Positions 16,577 to 24,859 of a stretch of DNA of 33,218 nucleotides are shown here, piece after piece (position 1 is the first letter of the stretch; each line of letters begins with the position of its first letter). Source of the stretch: an uncultured Porphyromonas sp. Lineage in GTDB: Bacteria; Bacteroidota; Bacteroidia; Bacteroidales; Porphyromonadaceae. The stretch spans positions 1 to 33,218 of the forward strand of contig NZ_CAJZFJ010000021.1 in the NCBI RefSeq assembly GCF_915070105.1, written 5' to 3'. A program made the translations under genes and the position numbers. The notes beneath the pieces are model-generated. The model was not told the DNA's origin. It saw only the letters and a list, made by a program, of their open reading frames with translations, and did not search any database.

Positions 16577-18373
16577 ATGTCGATCATACAATCCCTACAG
16601 CAGTCTGCGATGGAGGCTGTAGAAGCCCTCTACGGACAGCAGGTCAGTGCCACACAGCTTCAGCTACAGCGGACACGTAGCGAGTTCGAGGGGCAGTGGA
16701 CACTTGTTACCTTTCCCCTACTGAAGATCTCACGAAAGAGCCCAGAGGCAACAGCACAGGAGCTCGGGAGCTATCTGCTGGAGCACTCGCCACTGGTGAG
16801 CTCGGTGCAGGTCGTCAAGGGCTTTCTGAACCTTACGATTGCCCCCTCCGCTTGGCTTGAGGAGCTGAATAGCATTCGCCATGAGGAGCACTATGGGCAT
16901 GTCCAGGCAGGTGCTGATGCGCCCTTTGTCATGGTAGAGTATTCATCGCCTAACACCAATAAGCCGCTCCACCTAGGCCATATCCGCAATAACCTCCTCG
17001 GCTATAGTATCGCCAAGATCCTAGAGGCTACGGGGAACAAGGTCTTCAAGACCAATATTGTCAATGACCGAGGTATCCATATCTGTAAGTCGATGCTTGC
17101 GTGGATGCGTTGGGGCAATGGCGCCACTCCAGAGAGTACGGGTAAGAAGGGAGACCATCTGATCGGGGACTTCTATGTGCTCTTCGACAAGCACTACAAG
17201 GCTGAGGTAGCTGCCCTCATCTCCGATGGCAAGAGCCAGGAGGAAGCCGAGGCTGCCTCCCCCCTCATGGCCGAGGCACGTGCCCTGCTCCGTCGCTGGG
17301 AAGAAGGCGATGAGGAGGTGGTGAACCTCTGGCGCATGATGAACTCATGGGTCTACGCTGGCTTCGATGAGACGTACCGCCGTCTAGGGGTGAGCTTTGA
17401 CGAGATCTACTATGAGTCTCAGACCTATCTCCTAGGCAAGGAAGAGGTACTCCGTGGACTCAACGAAGGGCTCTTCGTACAGGACCCTGATGGTTCCGTT
17501 TGGGCGGACTTCACCAGCGAAGGTCTGGATAGGAAGATCCTCCTTCGCTCTGATGGCACCTCCGTCTACATCACGCAGGATATTGGTACAGCGAAGATGC
17601 GCTTTGACAAGTATCCCATCGATAAGATGGTCTATGTCGTGGGTAACGAGCAGGAGTATCATTTCAAAGTGCTCTCCCTACTTCTTGACCGCCTAGGCTA
17701 TGCCTTCGGCAAGGGGCTTGTACACTTTAGCTATGGGATGGTAGAGCTACCCAATGGCAAGATGAAGAGCCGTGAGGGTACAGTCGTGGATGCCGATGAC
17801 CTGATGGACGAGATGACTCAGACGGCGCTCACCATTGCTCATGAGCAGGGTAAGGCCAGTGATATGTCCCCCGAAGAGGCTCAGGAGGTAGCTCGCCGTG
17901 TCGGGCTCGGTTCGCTCAAGTACTTTATCCTAAAGGTAGACCCTAGGAAGAATATGGTCTTCAATCCCGAGGAAAGTATCGACTTCAACGGCAATACGGG
18001 CTCATTCATCCAGTACACCTATGCTCGTATCTGCAGCGTGATTCGTAGAGCCGAGGAGAAGGGACTAGGGGCTATCCCAGAGGTTTTGCCTACAGATCTT
18101 GCTCTCTCCGCTAAGGAGATCTCCTTGATCTCCAAGATCACGGACTACCCCGAGGTGGTGCAGGAGGCTGGACGTACCTTTAGCCCAGCCGTCATAGCGA
18201 GCTACGTCTATGATCTGGTGAAGGAGTACAACCAGTTCTACCACGACCACTCTATGCTCCATGAGCCGGATGCCTCACTGCGTTCGTTCCGCCTAGCCCT
18301 CTCCTCTGTGGTGGCTCGTACGATCGCCTCTGCGTTTGATCTACTGGGGATCGAGATGCCTGATAGAATGTAG
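16577..18373 (+). CDS. argS: Arginyl-tRNA synthetase
   Basis: This class Ia synthetase charges tRNA-Arg. The 598-residue length is typical. The N-terminal Add-1 domain spans about 1-110. The HIGH-type site is SSPNTNKPLHLGHIRNN with HLGH at 132-135. The KMSK equivalent is GKMKSREGTVV at about 394-404, the lysine-serine-poor variant usual in ArgRS. The C-terminal DALR anticodon-binding domain contains TGSFIQYTYARICSVIRR and the ending FDLLGIEMPDRM. The ATG at 16577 gives the expected N-terminus. It appears to be its own unit, with a promoter box upstream and another promoter just after the stop. Confidence 0.96.
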   Translation: MSIIQSLQQSAMEAVEALYGQQVSATQLQLQRTRSEFEGQWTLVTFPLLKISRKSPEATAQELGSYLLEHSPLVSSVQVVKGFLNLTIAPSAWLEELNSIRHEEHYGHVQAGADAPFVMVEYSSPNTNKPLHLGHIRNNLLGYSIAKILEATGNKVFKTNIVNDRGIHICKSMLAWMRWGNGATPESTGKKGDHLIGDFYVLFDKHYKAEVAALISDGKSQEEAEAASPLMAEARALLRRWEEGDEEVVNLWRMMNSWVYAGFDETYRRLGVSFDEIYYESQTYLLGKEEVLRGLNEGLFVQDPDGSVWADFTSEGLDRKILLRSDGTSVYITQDIGTAKMRFDKYPIDKMVYVVGNEQEYHFKVLSLLLDRLGYAFGKGLVHFSYGMVELPNGKMKSREGTVVDADDLMDEMTQTALTIAHEQGKASDMSPEEAQEVARRVGLGSLKYFILKVDPRKNMVFNPEESIDFNGNTGSFIQYTYARICSVIRRAEEKGLGAIPEVLPTDLALSAKEISLISKITDYPEVVQEAGRTFSPAVIASYVYDLVKEYNQFYHDHSMLHEPDASLRSFRLALSSVVARTIASAFDLLGIEMPDRM

Positions 18374-18390
18374 CGTTAGTGAATTTTTGT

Positions 18391-18398
18391 TACCTTTG
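18391..18398 (+). promoter_or_regulatory. Putative -7 box TACCTTTG for a leader or small RNA
   Basis: An exact TAnnTTTG match lies 17 bp after the argS stop and directly upstream of a strongly structured stretch that ends in a terminator. No ORF of note starts here. Confidence 0.55.
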
Positions 18399-18401
18399 TG
18401 C

Positions 18402-18538
18402 GTGAGGTAGGGCAAAGAAGTCCTACTTAAGGTCACTCACAAGCGTATCAATGACACTGAGGTCTCTGCTCCTCGGGAGCAACCAAAGATATAGAAAGCC
18501 GTATGTCAAGCTCTGCTTGGTAGACGGCTTTTCTCTTT
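18402..18538 (+). ncRNA. Candidate structured small RNA or carAB leader
   Basis: Three hairpins follow a TAnnTTTG box. In the first, GTGAG (18402-18406) and GTAGG (18407-18411) face CCTAC (18422-18426) and CTCAC (18436-18440). The second is a perfect TGCTCC-TCG-GGAGCA at 18467-18481. The third is a 17-bp stem, 18495-18511 with 18515-18531, having one mismatch and two wobbles; a TCTCTTTAT tail makes it a likely intrinsic terminator. The unit would be about 130 nt. A second promoter-like box lies after the terminator and before carA, which favours a free-standing small RNA; an attenuator controlling carAB is the alternative. I do not recognise a known RNA family. Confidence 0.5.
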
Positions 18539-18542
18539 ATAA

Positions 18543-18550
18543 TACCTTCG
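18543..18550 (+). promoter_or_regulatory. Possible -7 box TACCTTCG for carA
   Basis: This matches TAnnTTTG with one mismatch, 39 bp before the carA ATG. It is the same octamer seen in the better supported promoter before the restriction genes (23265-23272). It would allow carAB to be transcribed independently of the upstream terminator. Confidence 0.35.
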
Positions 18551-18589
18551 CTGACCGATCTTCATCACCTTACATATAGATAAAGCCCA

Positions 18590-19663
18590 ATGCAAGAGTA
18601 CAAGCGTGCGACACTGCTCCTAGATGATGGTAGCCGATTCGAGGGATATTCCTTCGGCTACGAAGCCTCAGTAGCTGGGGAAGTGGTCTTCACTACCGCC
18701 ATGACTGGCTACACAGAGAGCTTCACCGACCCCAGCTATAGGGGTCAGATCCTCGTGATGACCTATCCCCTTGTGGGGAACTATGGGGTACCCTCCTCGG
18801 AGCGGGATGCTCACGGGATCGCACTCTACAGAGAGAGCGATCGGATCCATCCCCTAGGGATCGTGGTCTCGGACTACTCAGAGGAGCACAGCCACTGGAA
18901 TGCAGAGGGCTCACTCGCTCACTGGCTCTGCCAGGAGAAGGTTTTCGGACTCACTGGTATCGACACCCGTGAGCTCGCCAAGACACTGCGGGAGAAAGGC
19001 TCGATGCGAGGTAAGATCCTCCTAGAGGGAGCCGAAGACATTCCCTTCGAAGACCCCAATATGCGCAACCTAGTAGCGGAAGCCTCCCCCAAGGAGGTCA
19101 CGATCTACGGCAATGGACCGAAGAAAGTGGTACTCGTGGACTGTGGAGCGAAGAACAACATCGTGCGCAACCTCATTCGTCCCGAGGTCACACTCTACCG
19201 GGTCCCCTGGGACTATGACTTCAACCAAATAGACTTCGATGGTCTCTTCATCTCCAACGGCCCTGGCGACCCCAATATGTGTCAGGTGACGGTGGAGCAT
19301 ATCCGCCGTGCCTTCGAGAGGAAGAAGCCTATCTGCGGTATCTGCATGGGGAACCAGCTCCTAGCAGCAGCTGCTGGGGCTCGAATCACCAAGATGAAGT
19401 ATGGGCATCGTAGCCATAACCAGCCCGTACGGGAGGTCAGTACGACCCGATGCTACATCACCAGCCAAAACCACGGCTACGCTGTCGATACCTCCACGCT
19501 TGGCGAAGGCTGGAGAGAGAAGTACGTCAACCTCAATGATGGTACGAACGAAGGGATCTGCCACGAGACGCTACCCTTCTTCTCTGCTCAGTTCCACCCC
19601 GAGGCTTGCAGTGGGCCTACCGATACGGTCTTCATCTTTGACGAATTCCTAAGCCTCCTCTAA
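18590..19663 (+). CDS. carA: Carbamoyl phosphate synthase small (glutaminase) subunit
   Basis: CarA hydrolyses glutamine and channels ammonia to CarB, for pyrimidine and arginine synthesis. The 357-residue protein has the CarA N-terminal domain (1-150, with GEVVFTTAMTGYTESFTDPSY) and a class I glutamine amidotransferase domain. The nucleophile is C252 in CGICMGNQLLA, with H336 and E338 in FHPEA completing the triad. SQNHGYAV at 292-299 is also typical. Length is slightly under the 380 residues of E. coli CarA. The ATG at 18590 gives the expected start. carB follows 21 bp later. Confidence 0.96.
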   Translation: MQEYKRATLLLDDGSRFEGYSFGYEASVAGEVVFTTAMTGYTESFTDPSYRGQILVMTYPLVGNYGVPSSERDAHGIALYRESDRIHPLGIVVSDYSEEHSHWNAEGSLAHWLCQEKVFGLTGIDTRELAKTLREKGSMRGKILLEGAEDIPFEDPNMRNLVAEASPKEVTIYGNGPKKVVLVDCGAKNNIVRNLIRPEVTLYRVPWDYDFNQIDFDGLFISNGPGDPNMCQVTVEHIRRAFERKKPICGICMGNQLLAAAAGARITKMKYGHRSHNQPVREVSTTRCYITSQNHGYAVDTSTLGEGWREKYVNLNDGTNEGICHETLPFFSAQFHPEACSGPTDTVFIFDEFLSLL

Positions 19664-19684
19664 TCCCCTAAATATAGATAGACG

Positions 19685-22600
19685 ATGATCGACAAGAACA
19701 AGATACAGAAGGTGCTGCTCCTCGGATCAGGAGCTCTGAAGATAGGAGAAGCTGGGGAGTTTGACTACTCAGGCTCGCAGGCGCTGAAGGCTCTACGAGA
19801 GGAGGGGATACACACCGTCCTCGTGAACCCCAATATCGCGACCGTACAGACCTCCGAGGGGATAGCCGATGAGATCTACTTCCTCCCCGTCACTCCCTTC
19901 TTTATCGAGAAGGTGATTGAGAAGGAGCGTCCACAGGGGATCCTCCTTGCCTTCGGTGGGCAGACGGCGCTTAACTGTGGGGTGGCTCTCCATCAGAGTG
20001 GTGTCCTAGACCGCTTCGGTGTAGAGGTGCTTGGTACCCCAGTAGAGGCGATTATGAATACCGAGGATCGTGACCTCTTCGCCCGCAAGCTTGACGAGAT
20101 CAATGTCAAGACGATCCAGAGCCACGCTGTGGAGTGTGTCGAGGATGCCCGCCATGCAGCCTCTTCTCTAGGCTACCCTGTGATTATCCGTGCTGCCTAT
20201 GCCCTAGGAGGGCTCGGGAGTGGCTTCTGTGACAACGAGCAGGAGCTGGATGAGCTGTGTAGCAAGGCCTTTGCCTTCTCCCCTCAGGTACTCGTAGAGA
20301 AGAGCCTCAAGGGGTGGAAGGAAGTCGAGTACGAGGTCGTGCGTGACTGCTATGATAACTGCATCACGGTCTGTAATATGGAGAACTTCGACCCCCTCGG
20401 TATCCACACCGGGGAGAGTATCGTCGTCGCTCCCTCGCAGACCCTAACCAATAATGAGTACCACAAGCTCCGTGAGATCGCTATCCGCATCGTCCGCCAC
20501 ATCGGGATCGTCGGGGAGTGTAATGTCCAGTATGCTCTAGACCCCGACAGCGAAGATTACCGAGTGATCGAGGTCAATGCCCGTCTATCTCGCTCCTCTG
20601 CGCTAGCCTCCAAGGCTACGGGCTACCCACTGGCCTTCGTAGCTGCTAAGCTAGGGCTCGGCTATGGCCTCTTTGAGCTGAAGAACTCGGTCACGCGTAC
20701 GACCCCTGCTTTCTTTGAGCCAGCACTGGACTATGTCGTCTGTAAGATCCCTCGTTGGGACCTAGGTAAGTTCCATGGGGTGTCTCGTGAGCTAGGTAGT
20801 AGCATGAAGTCTGTGGGCGAAGTAATGGCTATCGGGCGTACCTTTGAGGAAGCTATCCAGAAGGGGCTACGTATGATCGGCCAGGGGATGCATGGCTTCG
20901 TCAGCAATAGCACCAAGGAGATAGCTAGCTCCGAGCTAGACCGTGCTCTGAGTGCACCTACCGACACACGTATCTTTGCAATCAGCCAGGCGCTACGCTC
21001 TGGCTACACAGTAGAGCAGGTGCACCAGCTGACCAAGATCGACCGCTGGTTCCTCGATAAGCTACAGAGCATCGTCCGTACTTCTCTCCGCCTAGCAGAG
21101 ACGGACGCCATAGCAGACCTGTCGAAGGAACTCCTCCTACATGCCAAGCGTCAGGGCTTCTCAGACTTCCAGATCGCACGCTTTGTCCTAAACAAGCACG
21201 GTGAGCGAGCTCGTGACGAGCAGGCCCTAGAGGTACGCTCCCTGCGTAAGAAGCTCGGCATCCTCCCCGTAGTCAAGCAGATCGACACCCTCGCTGCCGA
21301 ATATCCAGCTGAGACGAACTACCTCTATCTGACCTACAGCGGTACGGCCAACGACATCTCCTACGAAGCCGATGGTCGCTCTGTCGTCGTCCTAGGATCG
21401 GGGGCATATCGTATCGGTAGCTCGGTAGAGTTCGACTGGTGTGGGGTGAATGCCCTACAGACCATCCGAGAGCAGGGGCTACGCTCGGTGATGATCAACT
21501 ACAACCCCGAGACCGTCAGCACGGACTACGATATCACCGATCGTCTCTACTTCGATGAGCTGACCCTAGAGCGTGTCCTAGACATCCTCGACCTAGAGGC
21601 TCCACGTGGGGTCATCCTCTCTACGGGCGGACAGATACCGAATAACCTCGCCCTCAAGCTCCATGCGCAGCAGATCCCAATCCTCGGGACGCAGGCAGAG
21701 GACATCGACAATGCGGAGGATAGGCATAAGTTCTCCGCTATGCTCGACCGCCTCGGCATCGACCAGCCCCGTTGGAGAGAGCTTACCTCGCTGTCTGATA
21801 TAGATAGCTTCATCGAGGAGGTTGGCTTCCCCGTACTCGTCCGTCCTAGCTACGTCCTATCAGGCGCTGCTATGAACGTCTGCTCCAATGCCGAGGAACT
21901 CTATCGCTTCCTCGAGCTCGCTGCCGAGGTCTCTAAGGAGCACCCTGTCGTCGTGAGCCAATTCATCGAGCACGCCAAGGAGGTAGAGATCGATGCCGTC
22001 GCACAGCGTGGCGAGATCATCGCCTATGCGATCAGTGAGCATATCGAGTTCGCTGGTGTCCACTCGGGTGATGCGACGATCCAGTTCCCTGGGCAGAAGC
22101 TCTATGTGGAGACCGTTCGCCGTATCAAGCGCATCAGTCGTCAGATCGCAGAGGCTCTGCATATATCGGGCCCCTTCAACATCCAGTTCCTCGCCAAGGG
22201 CAATGAGATCAAGGTCATCGAGTGTAACCTCAGAGCCTCTCGCAGCTTCCCCTTCGTGAGCAAGGTACTGAAGATTAACTTCATCGAGCTAGCTACCCGC
22301 ATCATGCTCGGACAGCACGTCGAGAAGCCAAATAAGAGTGCCTTCGACCTAGACTATGTGGGGATCAAGGCCTCGCAGTTCTCCTTCGCTCGTCTGCAGA
22401 AGGCTGACCCCGTCCTCGGTGTGGACATGATGAGCACCGGCGAGGTGGGCTGCCTAGGCGATGATACGAACGAGGCCATCCTCAAGTCTATGCTCTCCGT
22501 AGGCTATCGTATCCCCGAGCGTTCTGTCCTCCTCTCTACTGGGGGCTATAAGCAGAAGGTAGATATGCTTGATGCTGCGCACCTCCTCCACGAGCGGGGC

Positions 22601-22924
22601 TATACGCTCTATGCCACGCAGGGGACGCACGACATGCTCGCTGAGAATGGTATTCCCTCCACGCTGGTCTTTTGGCCTACGGATGAGGGGCGGCACCCTC
22701 AGGCTCTTGACCTCCTGCACGAGAAGAAGATCGATATGGTCGTCAATATCAACAAGAACCTCACCGCAGGCGAACTGACCAACGGCTATCGCCTACGTCG
22801 TGCGGCCATTGACCTCAATATCCCCTTGCTCACGAATGCTCGTCTAGCCTCGGCCTTCATCACATCCTTCTGTACCCTTCCGCTGGAGGGGCTCCAGATC
22901 AAGAGCTGGCGCGAGTATCGCTAA
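19685..22924 (+). CDS. carB: Carbamoyl phosphate synthase large subunit
   Basis: CarB makes carbamoyl phosphate from bicarbonate, ammonia and two ATP. The 1079-residue protein has the duplicated ATP-grasp layout. The first half opens with KVLLLGSGALKIGEAGEFDY and carries GGQTALN and EVNARLSRSSALASKATGYP. The second half opens with VVVLGSGAYRIGSSVEFDW and carries STGGQIPNN and ECNLRASRSFPFVSKV. The C-terminal MGS-like allosteric domain (about 940-1079) includes GYTLYATQGTHDMLAENGI and VVNINKNL; in the family this domain binds effectors such as UMP. Full length, with no sign of decay. It forms an operon with carA and ends at a terminator. Confidence 0.97.
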   Translation: MIDKNKIQKVLLLGSGALKIGEAGEFDYSGSQALKALREEGIHTVLVNPNIATVQTSEGIADEIYFLPVTPFFIEKVIEKERPQGILLAFGGQTALNCGVALHQSGVLDRFGVEVLGTPVEAIMNTEDRDLFARKLDEINVKTIQSHAVECVEDARHAASSLGYPVIIRAAYALGGLGSGFCDNEQELDELCSKAFAFSPQVLVEKSLKGWKEVEYEVVRDCYDNCITVCNMENFDPLGIHTGESIVVAPSQTLTNNEYHKLREIAIRIVRHIGIVGECNVQYALDPDSEDYRVIEVNARLSRSSALASKATGYPLAFVAAKLGLGYGLFELKNSVTRTTPAFFEPALDYVVCKIPRWDLGKFHGVSRELGSSMKSVGEVMAIGRTFEEAIQKGLRMIGQGMHGFVSNSTKEIASSELDRALSAPTDTRIFAISQALRSGYTVEQVHQLTKIDRWFLDKLQSIVRTSLRLAETDAIADLSKELLLHAKRQGFSDFQIARFVLNKHGERARDEQALEVRSLRKKLGILPVVKQIDTLAAEYPAETNYLYLTYSGTANDISYEADGRSVVVLGSGAYRIGSSVEFDWCGVNALQTIREQGLRSVMINYNPETVSTDYDITDRLYFDELTLERVLDILDLEAPRGVILSTGGQIPNNLALKLHAQQIPILGTQAEDIDNAEDRHKFSAMLDRLGIDQPRWRELTSLSDIDSFIEEVGFPVLVRPSYVLSGAAMNVCSNAEELYRFLELAAEVSKEHPVVVSQFIEHAKEVEIDAVAQRGEIIAYAISEHIEFAGVHSGDATIQFPGQKLYVETVRRIKRISRQIAEALHISGPFNIQFLAKGNEIKVIECNLRASRSFPFVSKVLKINFIELATRIMLGQHVEKPNKSAFDLDYVGIKASQFSFARLQKADPVLGVDMMSTGEVGCLGDDTNEAILKSMLSVGYRIPERSVLLSTGGYKQKVDMLDAAHLLHERGYTLYATQGTHDMLAENGIPSTLVFWPTDEGRHPQALDLLHEKKIDMVVNINKNLTAGELTNGYRLRRAAIDLNIPLLTNARLASAFITSFCTLPLEGLQIKSWREYR

Positions 22925-22950
22925 GACTCAGGCACAACTCCAATAGCTCC

Positions 22951-22990
22951 ACGGGCGAGAAGGCTGGTCAGCCTTCTCGCCCGTGTCTTT
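22951..22990 (+). terminator. Terminator after carB
   Basis: ACGGGCGAGAAGGCTG (22951-22966) is perfectly complementary to 22969-22984, followed by GTCTTTAC. It is a very stable hairpin 26 bp past the carB stop. Confidence 0.85.
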
Positions 22991-23032
22991 ACTCCCCCAA
23001 GGCGGGGCTATCCCCATCCTCAAAAGTAGAGG

Positions 23033-23066
23033 GCACAAAGATCCTTGTAGACAAGGTTTTGTGTGC
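23033..23066. other. Imperfect inverted repeat in the carB-mcrB gap
   Basis: GCACAAAGATCCTTGT and ACAAGGTTTTGTGTGC form a long imperfect hairpin with a 2-nt centre. It lies between the carB terminator and the restriction genes. Function is unclear; it may be another terminator or an insertion scar. Confidence 0.4.
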
Positions 23067-23120
23067 ATTCCGAGACCCCTATTAGCGGACACGTAATGAT
23101 CGCAAGAGCGGACTCAGTAT

Positions 23121-23159
23121 GAACGCCCTCGTCACCTTACATAGGTGACGAGGGCGTTC
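23121..23159. terminator. Perfect 17-bp hairpin matching the hairpin at 23-53
   Basis: Positions 23121-23137 pair perfectly with 23143-23159 around TACAT. The inner 31 bases differ from those at 23-53 at only two positions. There is no T-run after it on the + strand (ATTATATG follows), so it may terminate poorly or serve as a boundary element. Confidence 0.55.
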
Positions 23160-23241
23160 ATTATATGTTCGCATCAGCCTTCTCAGTATACTCACTTTTT
23201 CCCTCTCCTAATGCTTGATACAGAGTACCTAAGGATGAGTT

Positions 23242-23272
23242 TTTGGTATCCATTCAGAAAACTATACCTTCG
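23242..23272 (+). promoter_or_regulatory. Putative promoter of the restriction genes
   Basis: TTTG at 23242-23245, a 19-bp spacer and TACCTTCG at 23265-23272 match the Bacteroidota promoter TTTG-N19-TAnnTTTG with one mismatch. It is the only box in the window where both elements are seen at the ideal spacing. The mcrB start lies 130 bp downstream. Confidence 0.6.
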
Positions 23273-23298
23273 CCTAGGTAATTTGAGAGGAGAGGTCG

Positions 23299-23320
23299 CT
23301 TTTACAACAAGTTGTACAAG
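23299..23320. promoter_or_regulatory. Operator-like inverted repeat between promoter and mcrB
   Basis: CTTTTACAAC-AA-GTTGTACAAG has 10-bp arms matching at 9 of 10 positions and a 2-bp centre. It sits 27 bp after the -7 box and 81 bp before the ATG, where a bound repressor would block transcription. No regulator gene lies next to it. Confidence 0.45.
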
Positions 23321-23401
23321 ATGAATATCAGGTATAAGGTGTTTAGCTTCCCATCCCTGAGATAACTATCATATTCATATCATAATAACCACTCAAAGCA
23401 C

Positions 23402-24838
23402 ATGGATAAGAATGCACTAAAGAAAGGATACAAAGAATTCCTTAAAAGTAGAGAGGACCCCAAACTCAGTGAGAATACCTGTGCCTGCTACTCGAGTTTC
23501 GCTTTAACGAATAGAACGCTAGCTACATTAAAAGGCTTTGATACCTTTGATATATACGATATATCAGAGCCGTCAGAGTTAGACGCTATTATCACACAAC
23601 TTAAAGGGGATTCCGAGTATTGTTCCTTGGACAAGAATCACAATCAGCGGAATGCCCTGCGGTATTATTCTGATTACCTCAAATCTTTGGACTTGACAGA
23701 TGCTCCCATAGAGAGTACTCAAGTCCAGTCCTCTATCCATTCTCATCAGGTCATCTACTTCGGAGCTCCAGGTACTGGTAAGTCTTATACGGTAAAGGTT
23801 AAACTGAGGGAGGCTCATGTGGCTAAAGAGAATATCTTCCGTACGATCTTTCACCCCGATAGCGACTATGCTAGCTTTGTAGGTTGTTATAAACCTGTCA
23901 TGGAGGGGAACGAGATCAAGTATGAATTCACTCCACAAGCCTTTACGGATACTTACGTACAGGCTTGGAAGAACAAGCAAGCTAATGAGCCCATCTACCT
24001 TGTAATCGAGGAAATCAACCGAGGGAATTGTGCTCAGATATTTGGTGACCTCTTTCAGCTACTAGACCGTCAGAACGATGGTAGTTCAACCTATGGAATC
24101 AAGGCTGATAAAGATCTCGTACACTACCTAGAGACGGTGTTGGGGCAAGGTCATGAGGGGATTAAAGGTGGGGAGTTACGTCTGCCTCCCAATCTCTATA
24201 TCATGGCCACAATGAACACCTCAGACCAATCTCTCTTCCCGATGGATAGTGCATTCAAGCGCAGATGGGATTGGATGTATGTACCTATTAAGTACAGTGA
24301 GCCTGTTTCAGGTAGTTTTAAGATAGCTATTGACGGGAAGAAATACTTATGGGTGGACTTCTTAAAGAAAGTTAATGAGAAGATCCGCGAGATAACGAGC
24401 TCAGAGGATAAGCAAATGGGGAACTTCTTCATCACAAGATCGGTAAATGAAGAAGAGTTCAAGAGTAAGGTCATGTCCTATCTATGGCATGAGGTATGTA
24501 AGGATGAATATGGAACTCAAGGTAATTTCTTCCGTGATAAGGATGAAAAAGAATTTAGTTTCAATGATCTGTATGGAGGGGAAGGTACGCGGAAACTGAA
24601 TGGTTTAATGGCTTATCTTGGTGTTTTACCATATCAGTCTTTAGTGTCTGGTAATGGAGGGAGCACAAAGCCAGCAGAAGAGCCACAGGACTCTAGAGCA
24701 GAGATTGGTACAGTGAATGCCATAGAGGGAACAGGAGATGCTACAGGGGCTGCAGAACAACCACTGGACTCTAGTACAGAGATGAAAGGAGAGGAAGGTG
24801 AAAGTACTACAGAAACTGTAGAAGAGGGAGAAGAGTAA
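23402..24838 (+). CDS. McrB-type AAA+ restriction motor subunit
   Basis: The 478-residue protein carries the McrB AAA+ core: Walker A GAPGTGKS at 121-128, Walker B YLVIEEINRGN at 199-209, the McrB hallmark MNTSDQS at 271-277, then RR at 287-288 as likely arginine finger. In the family this subunit hydrolyses nucleotide (GTP in E. coli McrB) and drives translocation for the McrC-type nuclease. Residues 1-110 form a separate N-terminal domain, expected to choose the DNA target; the phrase DKNHNQRNALRYYSDYL recalls N-termini of other Bacteroidota restriction proteins, but I cannot name it. The last 60 residues are an acidic, repetitive tail. Codon use and base composition are visibly more AT-rich than in carAB, which suggests transfer. 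The nuclease partner starts 21 bp downstream. Confidence 0.88.
   Translation: MDKNALKKGYKEFLKSREDPKLSENTCACYSSFALTNRTLATLKGFDTFDIYDISEPSELDAIITQLKGDSEYCSLDKNHNQRNALRYYSDYLKSLDLTDAPIESTQVQSSIHSHQVIYFGAPGTGKSYTVKVKLREAHVAKENIFRTIFHPDSDYASFVGCYKPVMEGNEIKYEFTPQAFTDTYVQAWKNKQANEPIYLVIEEINRGNCAQIFGDLFQLLDRQNDGSSTYGIKADKDLVHYLETVLGQGHEGIKGGELRLPPNLYIMATMNTSDQSLFPMDSAFKRRWDWMYVPIKYSEPVSGSFKIAIDGKKYLWVDFLKKVNEKIREITSSEDKQMGNFFITRSVNEEEFKSKVMSYLWHEVCKDEYGTQGNFFRDKDEKEFSFNDLYGGEGTRKLNGLMAYLGVLPYQSLVSGNGGSTKPAEEPQDSRAEIGTVNAIEGTGDATGAAEQPLDSSTEMKGEEGESTTETVEEGEE
24674..24783 (+). repeat. In-frame 32-bp repeat pair in the mcrB tail
   Basis: 24674-24705 and 24752-24783 match at 27 of 32 bases and are spaced 78 bp (26 codons) apart. 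They encode AEEPQDSRAEI and AEQPLDSSTEM. The repeat keeps the reading frame, so copy number can change without breaking the gene. Confidence 0.7.
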
Positions 24839-24859
24839 CCATCTTAGGACTTTATCGTC

